Below the pieces are notes generated by a model that saw nothing but the letters and a program-made list of their open reading frames with translations, had not been told where the DNA came from and did no database searches. From Branchiostoma floridae (lineage: Eukaryota; Chordata; Leptocardii; Amphioxiformes; Branchiostomatidae), in NCBI RefSeq assembly GCF_000003815.2, contig NC_049992.1, positions 8,120,920 to 8,182,919 on the forward strand: 62,000 bases of DNA, written 5' to 3'. A program made the position numbers and the translations under genes. Shown here one piece after another: positions 47,501-59,500 of this stretch. Position 1 is the stretch's first letter. Every line of letters begins with the position of its first letter.

Positions 47501-50500
47501 TCTGGCTACAAGTACAAGACTGGTTTGGCAATGCCTGATGATAGAGCTTTTACTCCTGTATTTCTACTTTCTGTGTGTGTTGTCCCTTTACAATAATCCT
47601 AATTGTCATTTTCAGTTCCTGGTTCTTCTATTCCAATGAGTTTGGAAGCGATGAAGAGACAAAAAGGTCATTATTCCCCGCATTTTTCCCTTTGGAATGT
47701 TGCCTGTTTCTAACATCCTTTCACATTAGATAATTCAGTGTTCTTGGTGGTTAAGGTCAAATCATACAGTATATTTGGCTGGTTGTGTTTTGTGTTTGAA
47801 TACCGATGGATGTTATTACAAATATCTGTCATAAATAAAAGTCTTAGGCTTTATCTTTTATACTGTATGCCCATATTTACTGTGGTTGCCAGTGCGGGTT
47901 TTCAAGTATATATGTGAGCAACACTGTATGGACCACATGATTGTATGATGTATTACCAGCATCTGCGTGTATTATGATCTACATGTACATGTACATGCAC
48001 AATGTATAATGGAAAGGGGTGTGTACATGATTGCTGAGTCTACAATACATTGCTGATCTAGATGTACATGTACAAAATGTACTGCAGCAAAGGCAACTGA
48101 TTTTCTTGATACAAACTCATGCGTGTGTTGTTCTCTGTAGATCACAGTTTGGTTTGACGCAGCAGCCAGAGTCGGATGTGCAGCCATCAGCCCTGCAGGT
48201 CCGCATCACTGCCGAGGACAGGCTCAACCTCAACATCACCAGCAGCTTCCTGGACCAGTACTCAAGCACACAGAAGAACTGGACTGAGGACTATCTCAAG
48301 TATGTCTTATGTTTTATATCTAAGTATGTATAGAACAGTACAGAAGCACACAGAAGAAGTGGACTAAGGTAGTAAGGACTATCTCAAGTAGGCCATGTTT
48401 TATATGTAAACCTTTTATGGACCTGTACCCAAGCACACAGAAGAACTGGACAGAGGACTATCTCAAGTATGTCTTATGTTTTATATCTAAGTAACGTTAT
48501 GTATAGAACAGTACAGAAGCACACAGAAGAACTGGACTGAGGACTATCTCAAGTAGGCTATGTTTTGTATCTAAGTGATCCTTGTAGAGACCAGTACTCA
48601 AGCACACAGAAGAACTGGACTGAGGACTATCTCAACTAGGTTTGAAAAAACTGTAGGTTAAACTTGATGAAAATATTTCTGTCAAGTTGAATGTAATACA
48701 TAGCTGCATGTCCGTGTGTACCGAGGCTGTACCGTGGAAAATATGCCCCTTGTGTATATCGCAAAGCCACTGGTCAGCCTTTGACCTCAACTTTCCATCT
48801 ATCACCATGGCAACCCATGCAAAAATATTTTGCTGTACCCACTAATCATACAGAGACTCATGAAACTGTCATTTGAAAACCATATTTTATCCAAAGAAAG
48901 TGGCAACCTTGAGGCCTGCCCTGATAGTACTGTCGGTTGCATTGCCTCGAGTCCTAACACACAGGACAGCGCCCTCTCACCCCAACCCTTATTGTGACCG
49001 TGGGCAGACAGTGTCAGTTTTCTTTACACACATAGTACATTTTCTTTATACACATAGTACATTGTAACTTACTGATAACTTGTACATGCACATTGTACAA
49101 TGTATGTCTCCAGTCTTACCATTGTGCCAACTCCCCACAGTGGACAAACAGTATCAGGTGCAGCCCCTGTCAGGAGACGATCACCATTTGTGCCATACAT
49201 GCTGAGGAACCACACCGGCTGCCGGCTAGCCTTCGCTACACAGACTACCTCATCTTCAAGGTGAGCATCTTAACCTGAGAAAGCGTTAGCACATATTATC
49301 ATATAGCCATAGGACGTTAACCAATCAGACGACCCCATTTCATGTTGATTATGACGCCATAACACATGGAAAATTATTAACAGCCGTGCATTGAATAGTT
49401 TCATTAACACGCATGTGAATTAATGACTTTTGAAAGCTTGAACCAATTAGAAGGATTGACACACAAGACAGAGCAAAGAGGAAAGATCAGACACAGACAC
49501 ACATGTATTACAAAAGTAGAGGTATGCAAAAAAGGGTTAATATTTCGTGAAAGAATCTGAATGTGCAATGTTACTTCTTAGAAAAAAAAAGGGATGGTTA
49601 TTACTGTAAATTAAGTGGAATTTCATGTATTAGTTTTAACTGTTACAGAATAAAACATAGCTAAACATTACTGTATTTTTAGAGCGGAGACCCTGAGCTC
49701 TCACGGGAGACAATCCAGTGACAAGGACAGCCTTCTGAGTGACTGGCACCAGGTCATGCCGGGGGAGGACGTACCATTCGAGTTTGAGGGGAGGGGCAAG
49801 CTGCGCCACAGGCACACACACGAGCTGCGGGTGCACCAGCTGCTGGTGCAGGTGGAAGGGTGGCACCAGGTGTCACCTGTGTCTGTGGACAGGGTCGGCG
49901 TGTACTTCAGGGATGCACAGCCACTCAGGGCAAAGGCAGAGACTATAGTGAGTAAACTGATGTAAATTGTTTTTGTGTCTGGTTCACTTTGTATATTGGT
50001 TATTTGTTTGGTTGGTTGTGGACAGGGTTGAAGTGTACTTCAGGGATGCACAGCCGCTCAGGGCAAAGGCAGAGACTATAGTGAGTAAACTGACTGTGAC
50101 ATACTTTGCTGTCACTTTGTAGATCTTTTTTTTTTCATAAGAAAGCTAGTCAGGAATGGACTTTTTTGTTACTTTCATCTTGTCTAGTGAACAATCAGGA
50201 AATTTGGTGAGTGTGTTGATGAAAGAGTGGAAAATTCCACCCTCTAGTCACATTTCCACACCTGGGCTCAGCTGGGCAGCTTTCAGAAATGAAAAGTATG
50301 ATATAAAAGACAAAAAAAAGCACACAGAATGCCGAAAAAATAGTACTACCAGTAGTCATCAGGATGATTTATATTTCATTGTGCATCCTAGCCAGATGTT
50401 GCAACTAAACTATATAGTTCTTTTAGAATACATCTTTGCTTTGTCCCCCCAGTTCCATGACCTGCCCCCCGCCAGGATAGTGTTTGCAGTGACGATGGTG

Positions 50501-53500
50501 GAGGGCAGTGCACAGAAGGTGGTGACTGTCCGGTCAGCACTGGTCATCAAGAGCATGCTGGAGGTGCCGACTGAACTCAAACTGGACAATCCTTCAGTAC
50601 CTGATGGTATGGAATATGGAGAAAAATTCTTGTTGAACACAACATTTTGAACTAAAAAGGCAACATGTAGCCTGTTATATTTGCTGCAGGTAGCAATGTA
50701 GCTTTCTACTGGTTAGCAATAGATGTAGTCCCCTTTATTTTGTTACATTTTAGACATCAAATTTCTTTCTCATTGTCAGATTCTAAAACCAAAATTTTAG
50801 CACTCTATAGGTAGCAATGACAGTCCATCAGAGAGGACAATTTTTTGAAAATACATAAGTGGCTATGCATTATTTGCCTGTCCTTTGCATTTGCATTGTC
50901 CTGCATTTAAGGAGAACCATATCTTGCTTGTACTTCATATATAAATACATAAGAAGAGTAATTAGGGGTATGCTTCATGTACAGTTAGTTGAAAAAAATG
51001 TATGTTTGTGTGGCATGCTCGTTTTGTGGTTATACATGTACTGTTCAAATTGAAAGTAGAGTTATTAATAAACGTTCTATACTCCAGGTCCTATCCAGTT
51101 GCCAGTCCTGGAGCCCAACTCCTCCATCTCCATCCCACTGCCCCTGGTGTCATGGCGGCTGTACGCCCGGCCTCGCGACTGGGGCGTGCAGTTCTGCAGG
51201 AAGCCGCTAGAGTGGATGAAGGTGCTGAAGGGTGGGGAGAGGCTGGACAGCATGAGAGAGTGCTCGGCAGGAGATGAGGGAGGAACGTATAGGTGAGACT
51301 TCCAGGTTTTAAATGTTTAACTCACTCACCTCACTTCACCTATCCCATGATCTCTGAATAGGTCGTTGGGATACGATGACTGTTCCATCCACTATACTCC
51401 TCCACCTATCTCTGTCCTCCGCAGCTGTAGTGTTAAACTAGCAACTAAAAGTCAGGACAATAGCATGTCCAGAATATAAGAAACAAAGACCAAAATTTCC
51501 ACTTCAGTACCAAGGAAAGCCCCCAGGAGTCCCTAAACTTAAAAGTTTCATTGATAGGGCAAAACCTAAAAAAAAACAAATTTGATGGTAATCCATCCAT
51601 TGCTACTTGACTTATTTTGTAAAATTCCAAACAAAGATAGCCATGCTACCAAATACACAATGTAAGAAATGATTTCATAATTGTACACTATTGTTTGAAA
51701 TGATTTCATATTGTAACTGTGCCCTTTTACAGCTTTCTTTAAAGGAAATTATGGATGTCTTCTTGGACCATGTCTTTTCTTACTACTTGTTTATTTCAAG
51801 TACTTTTGAGGTAAAAAAAAAAAACAGTAATGTTGATTTATTGGCTTCTCTGTACCTGTCAGGTTCTGTGTGTCAGTAAGGAGAGAGCACTTCCCCCCAG
51901 ATGTAGCCGGTCTCTTACAAACAGGACCCGGCGCATCGCAGAGGAACGTGGACATCGTTCGACGACCGGGTCACGTGATCCGGTTGCTGCCGCCAGTGGT
52001 TTTGACCAACCTGTTGCCTGTTGAGCTGTCGTTTTACCTGAAGGGTACTGACATCCGCGGCACTGTCAAGGCTGGCAAGAGTTCCGCACTGTATAATGTG
52101 AGTTAAAAACTGTCTCCAGAATACAAAAGCCTATCTTTTGAATACATACATTTACAACAAAAGCCTCTGATGCCAAAAGATGTTTGCAATGTTTATTACA
52201 CTACCACTAGCTACTCCCCTACTTGAAAAAGCATCATGCTTCTCCTCAATTGAGGATGTCTGCTTTTCTTTTTTTTTCACTGTGCATTATTGTACAAGAT
52301 AACAAACATCTTATTGACATGCCCATTTGGGCACTTTCTATTACTGACTATCCTCAAAAAGAATGAGAAATGGACAAGAAATGGAAAAATTGACTTTCAT
52401 ATATCTTTTGCAGAATTTTACTAGAAAGCTTCATTTTGTTATTCCCCATTCTAAACAAAGCTTTTGTTTGAAGTTTGATGTACAAGATATGTCATTGAAT
52501 TTCATTTTTAAGTAGCATTTAAAGTTGGTGTGTTGAGTATAGAAGGACATTTATGCTTTAAAAGGAAGTTTAGCATAGTGTTGCATAACCACATATTTTA
52601 AATTTATAATTCACTTTTAAAGGTGGATACAACCCAGACCCTGGAACTAGGCGTTTTGCTAGAGAGTTTCACAGAATGCAGGGAACTGGTCATCCCCCTG
52701 GCCGGAATGTCCACCATTGACCACAAGGTCAAGCTGCGGCTGCACGACACACGGAACCGACCCCTGCACCTCTACGTCAGGCTCAAGGCCAACCCAGGGG
52801 GAACACTAAGGGTGGGTGAACTTTGAACCTGAGTGTTGGATGTGATAACTGTTTGTGTACCACCTGTTCCAAAACTGTACTTGGGCTACATGTATTTCCT
52901 TGGACTAAGCCTTTAAGTTGGTTAGTTCTTGTCAAATGGCTGAGTGACTAGGCTAGTAGAGGTCAAAAGGTCATAGGTCTGAACCGTCTGATTTCTGGTA
53001 TGTTTTGTCCTTGGGAAAGGCACTTCACGTGATTTACCTCACTCCACCCAGGTGTAAAATGGGTACCCAACTTTGGCTGGGGAGGTAAAAGGCAGTGGAA
53101 GGAAAGGGATGAGTTCTGCCTTCCAATGCTATGCCCCTAAGACGAAATTGATTAACAACCTAAGACCTGTCATCATCATCATCTTCAGTCCCATAGCCAA
53201 AGCTAGGTACTAGTACTCATTCTCACCTGAGTGAAAGTCATGTAAAGTGCCTTTCCCAAGGGCACAAACATCAGTGACATGGCAGGATTAGAACCCAAGA
53301 CATCCTGTGCCAAACACGCTGCGGATTACGCCACATGATCCCAAGACCTGTACAGCCTCAAAACAGGATATTTGACTTTTATTTTCCTTTATTTAGTGTT
53401 GGATACTGATAGATTATTCCCGACATGTACAGATCCTGATCTCAGCTCCATACTGGCTCATCAACAAGACAGGCCTGCCGCTCATCTTCAAGCAGGAGGG

Positions 53501-56500
53501 GATGCGGGGGGAGGCCGCCGGGCAGTTCGACGAACATGAGCTCGCCCGCAGCCTGGCTCCTCTGCTGTTCTCCTACACAGACAAGGAGAACCCAGACATG
53601 TGAGTGGCGAGCCATCTGTTATCATGTTATAATTGCATACAAACATGCCGCTTAAACCTAGATTTTGTGCCTTAACTTTGGTCTTCGTGTCTCTATAGAT
53701 CATTGTGCAGTTATTGTTACAGTAAACTGTTACTGTAGTGAATATGTTTATGAAGTCAATTTCTACAACTGGATTAGGAACTATCAAAACATGATTTACA
53801 TAATATTATGTAGCATTTGCATAATATCTTTACCAGTTAGTGACTTTGACATGTCAAAATTTTTTTCCCAGTTTTCAGTGTACTAGTTTTGATTTGTTCT
53901 GCCAGTTAATTCTAGTAATGCTGAAGAAGAGCTATATGTTAATAGATGTCAATCAAAGCACCCGGAAGTAATCTCTGATTCTGAATCTGATACCAGATGA
54001 GTTTTCTCCATGTTTCTCGTTTTTTTTAGAAATTCCTTTGGTGTGATGCCTGTCTTTATCTTTGTCTAGTGGTCTATTTGTCAGCAAAATTCTGGATGTA
54101 ATATGACCCTTGCTTTCCCAGGTGCACGATGCGGCTGGGAACAGCTGTCCACACGGACGGCATGTCGAGCTGGTGCCAGCGGCTCTCCCTGGAGGGCGGA
54201 ACCGGCGTGCGCCAGCTGTACGTGGTGCGGCACGGCGGCCACCCCTCCATCGTCTACAACATCGGCATCGACATCCGCCGCGGGAGGGGGCGCTATCACG
54301 CCACGCGCATCGTGACTTTTGCCCCACGTTACATCCTGGATAATAGGACGGAGCACAAGCTGGCCTTCGCACAGAGACATCTGGCAAGAGGAATGGTATT
54401 GTATTTCTGCAGTTTCATTGTTTCGTTCAATTTTCATGGTTATACTTTCTAAAAAGTGTGTTCTCTCACCATAACTTAGTTGCTTTGCAACACCAACAAA
54501 AGATTTAAAGTTTGGATTTGCAAATAGTCAATTACAGAATCGTTACATGTAAGGCTAGTTCACCTTCATTCGCTGGGTAACCTATATCCGTTGTATTTTA
54601 AAAAAACAGGGTAAGTCGACGGACGGTGGTTTCAAAAATTGCATTTTTTTCAAACTACTGTAGTTTGAAACCTCCGTCCGTTCACGTGATATATCCATAA
54701 ATACCAAGTTTTAGATACAAAGATATAGGTTACCCCGCGGATAAAGGTGAAGTAGTGTTAAATAATCAAAAGACATGCACACTTGATGGACGGGTGCATT
54801 ACTATGAAGCATATCTTTTGGTAGAAAAATCTTTTGTTTGATGAAGGTTAGACATCCTGGGAATAACAAAATACAAAAGTTACTCAAGAAACTGGATAAG
54901 TTTTGAAAATGGTTATATTTCAGACAGCAGATTTTCAGACAGCATCTGCTGTCTTTCTTCATTCTGTCGGACTGATGAACTCTTTTTACATGTAATTTCT
55001 GATCCATGATCTTTACCTGTACCATTCTGCAGCGCACATCCAACCCGGATGGCTACCTGTCCGCCCTGCCCAAGGCTAACGTGCTGTTCCACTGGCCGCG
55101 GGTGGACCTGGACATGTTACTGTGTGTGCGCATCATGGAAGTGCCTGACTGCTGCTGGTCTGGGGGATTCAGTATCGAGAGGATTGGGTCCTTCCACATC
55201 AACATGAGGTGAGGAAGAGATTTTTCTTAAGACTTGTGATATTTCTTCTTTATCTAACAAAAGGATAGCCTGACGTGTGTACCATCCGGAAAGTGGTTCT
55301 GTCATTTATTATACACAAATACAGTCCTTTCTCTACTGTTCTGTCTGGGAACATTGACCACATTAACGTTCGGAATCATCCAAGTTTTACACATGAGCAA
55401 ATTAAGGAATGGGTTCAAGTGCTCGTTCCAACACCTGAAAAGCTCTCCATGCACTTCCAGGTTGGCCTTTTGTCATCAAATGAGTGTTCTCGAACCAGTT
55501 CCTTATATTTGCTCATTAGCTGATTACCACCAAGCGGTTTGAATTTACAGTTATCCAGACGGGTAGCAGAAGCAAACATACATGTAGGAGCAAACTGCTA
55601 CCTGGATTAGTACCCAGGCTAACAAAAGGAGCCTTAAACAAATGTTCGGGATTTGAAAGTGCTATTTATGCTTTTTTGCAGGGGAAACAACTGTCGCTGC
55701 ATCTTCCTACATGCAGAGATTGTGCAGCATGGAGCAACGTTCTGTGTCGTCTTCACAGACCCCACTGGACTGCCTCCACCTTATAGGTGTGTTACTGCAC
55801 CTTGTATACTACTCAATATATACTATAAATTCATATTGCGGTTTGTAATTTGACCAGTTGGGAAAAATGGAAGTAGCTCATGACATTTTACTTTGGCATT
55901 GAGAACTTTATTTTCTAGCTGGGCTGAGAGTGATGAAATAATTGCGATGATGAAATGTTAGTGTTTGAATAGTGAACGCTTCTTTTTAATACGAAAGGTC
56001 TAAAAAGAATGATTTTTTAACCAGGTTTTGCTTGCAAAAAAATTCGTACCTATTGAAAACACAAGCTTCATTTTTCTATGTGTCTCCCACAAGATAGACA
56101 AGATGCACCTGGCAAAAGATATGGATTTCATGAAAACACTACTTGACTTTTCTATATTACTCTCACAGGATAGACAACCATGCAGAGGTGCCCATAGTGT
56201 TCTGGCAGAAAGACTCCGTGGACGACAGTTTAAGAACGGAGATGAAGCCACACACCTCCATGGCGTACGCTCGTGACGAGCTGATGTTACCGTCCGTCCT
56301 GGTGTGCCAGGTAAAGGGAGGCTCCTACGCTTACTACAACATGAACAGGTTTGGGGACGGAGACCAGCTCTGCTACGAGAACTTCATCTACATCGCCTTC
56401 ACAGAGACTTTCAGGTGAGAAGGGTTTGGTTCCATATCTAGACTTATCAAATTAAATCTCATAAGATACATTCTTGTACATTCAAGTTTTCGGGAGTCCA

Positions 56501-59500
56501 TCTCGATCTGACACTACACATGTCAATATTTTTAACAATTAGGCTTGCATGAACGATGAACTTCCAACTTCCATTAAATGATAATGAATACAAGATATCA
56601 GAAAAAAATGTATGTCACTCAAGTTTTTTGTTGCTCCCAGATTCCAGTTCCTCACTCCCTTTCTGCTTTTTTGAGGCATAGTGATTTTGAGAGTTGTTTT
56701 CTTGTTCACTAAATGTCCCAGGTCCCAGCAAGATGCAGACCAGTGGGCGGATAAGGCATCAATGGCTAGCAGGGAGCTAGTGTTGGACGTCCCCAGCGGG
56801 ACTGTTGTGGTGCTCAGGAAAAAGGTACATTAGGTGTAGTCAACCTGCTTCTGTAACATTTCAGGATCACTCTCTCACTCCATTTGGGACCGCATAGCAC
56901 AGTGGCAGTGTGTTCGGCTCGGGACCGATAGGTCTCGGGTTCAAATCCGGCTGCCGTGCTGCCGATCTTGTGCCCTTGGGAAAGGCATTTTACACGACTT
57001 TCCTCACTTTACTCAGGTGAAAATGAGTACTTAGCTTCGGCTAGGGCCGTCCCTCGGATAGGACGTAAAATGGAGAATTTCCACACGTGCGGTGTGCGAT
57101 GTTGCAAAATCCTTCCATCTAGAATTGGTGATTCTCTACAGATCACCCGGACTCCAGGAAGAATAGTGACATATAAGTGACTAATGGACATCTGTACCAA
57201 ACCAAACCAAACCAAACTCACTTTTCAGTTCACTGTCTGTTTTTCCTTATCAAAGGCATGCTTCCAATACAAAATCTAATGGAGGTTGAATGGCTGCTCA
57301 GGAGCTACATTGTATTTCTGTCTGGTAGGTTAACGTTGGCACATGGCTTAGTACATTAAGTATATCAAATACAGTGTATGTAAATGTACAGTCATGTACA
57401 TGTATGTTATGGACATGTGCTTGTGTGTTATGCCAGGCAACTGCTATTTGTTTCTTTTCGCCATTTGTATTCCTCTAACCTTTGCATCGATGAAGGTTAG
57501 ACATCCAGGTAATAAGATTCGCAAAATAGAAATTACACACGACAAGCAACTGAATATGATTTTTGAAATGGCAGTATCCACCTCCTTTCGTCAGTGACAC
57601 TAAAGAGATCTCGTTGGAGAGCAGGTTTATATCCTAACAATGAATTGATATGCAAAAGAGATACACTTTGTTATCATGGTTATTTGTGTTCTCTTTAATA
57701 TGCTTTTTCTCATCTTCCCTTTTTTTTTTTTTGTTTCCAACCCAGGAACCTGGAAAGCGTTCCCAGCTGTGGCGTATGACGAGTGCTGGTCTCCTCCGAC
57801 ATGAGGGCTCGTCCCCGCCGCGCCACCCCGGCTCCAGCACCGCGCCCAGCAAGGCCATGGATGGATTGGTCCTCGATATCACGGACATCGCAGCCAACCC
57901 GCTCAAGTTCATCACGCTGTGTCTGCGGAAACCGGACCAGCGAAGGAAGGCGACACAGACCTGGAACTTTACAGAGGTGGGTGGATGGAAAAACAATTTA
58001 AAAACGTGATTGCTCACCCAACCCCTACACCACATCACAAAAATTGACGGCAGTCAAATTTGCGATGTCATGAATTTGAGATCACTGCTAAAACCACGAA
58101 AATAGTCAACACAAAAGTTTCAAGATTGTTTTTACTGTAACACTAATTTTGTGATAGTTTACAAAAGAGTGGGCTGATCATGAAAGATTATAGATCAATT
58201 TCTGGACATGGGAGAGAAATTGCACCCGCAGAATTTCAAAGGATGTAGCGGAATAAAAAACAGTGCAACAGAGCAACTTTTAACCCTATCATGTCCTTTT
58301 TGGTCCATGTGAACCCAAGAGACTCATTTTTGCCCTTTGCTTTTGATAAAACAGCTGGATAGAAAGTGTGCTCTCTTACCTAGCCTGGATACCAGACCCT
58401 CACTCTAAGCTATAGCCCTTTCTTGCTAAACTTTGGCCCTTTCGCCCGGGAAGGTCACAATCTCTATTGGCACCCGGTTTCTGTATCTACCCACTGTGGG
58501 AGAGATAATCAGGGCCCGCGTGCTGTGTTTGACAGCATGGCAACTTGTTTCCCAGGCCAAAGAGATTAGCGACTATATCACGGCGGTCTGGTAACCAGGC
58601 TAACCCTGCGTGTTTTCCCTTCTGTGCATGCGGCAGGACGGTCGGCTGTGCTGTCTGCACACGGGACTCTGTGTCCAGGCCAAGTTCCCAGGCTTGGGCA
58701 CGGCCTTCAAGGTCAACATTAATCTTAGGGCACATTTGGTCATTTTAGTACTTTAGAAGGAGATGAAATAAAAAAAGGAACAAGCATGAACTTATATGAA
58801 AAAAAGACTGAGGAGTTTAAAAACAGAGATTGCCTTCAATTATGAAATGACTTGTTTTATGCAGCTGTGCGTTATTCGTCCAGTAATTATAAGTTACGTT
58901 GATGCTGCTGATTTGTTTTTCACTTAAAGTTAATGTTGTTTAAGAACTGTCTGTCGAAATCATGCAGCAACAACATACAAGGGAGAGTACAAAATATACT
59001 GAGAGGAACTGAGTACATTTACACGAATATGATTGTACACAATCGTCATATACACAAAAAAATTAATGTGTATCTGGGAAAAAGACTTTGCCTGCCCCCG
59101 AAAACTAAGCCCAAAGCTTTTATTCAAAGGCAATTCAAACTCTACAACTTGATAAAACAGACGTTTTGAGTGACATCCATCACTCTTCTTCGGTGTTACT
59201 AGAATGAACTGCCAGAATGTCCGGGAGTAAATCACTTGAAATGTCTGGAAGGAAATCCGGTTAATTCTTATCCAGTACTGTTATAGAAATTGAATTGCCT
59301 TTAGATGTAATTGTTTACCTGAATGTCTAACCTTTAGAAACACAAGCTAGAAATGAGACCAGTACAAAATGTCACCTTTAGAAAGTCTGTATGATCAGCT
59401 TCCTTATCTCACTCTCCAGGATGGCCGTCTGTGCTGCCTGCTGGGAGGCCTGTGTGTCCAGGCTAAGGACGGGATGGTGGGGCTGCGGCACAGCGCTGCG

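Noticed and set aside
56893-56965. A tRNA gene
   Set aside because: The A and B boxes are present, but the flanking body matches a dispersed SINE and I could not form a full cloverleaf by eye.
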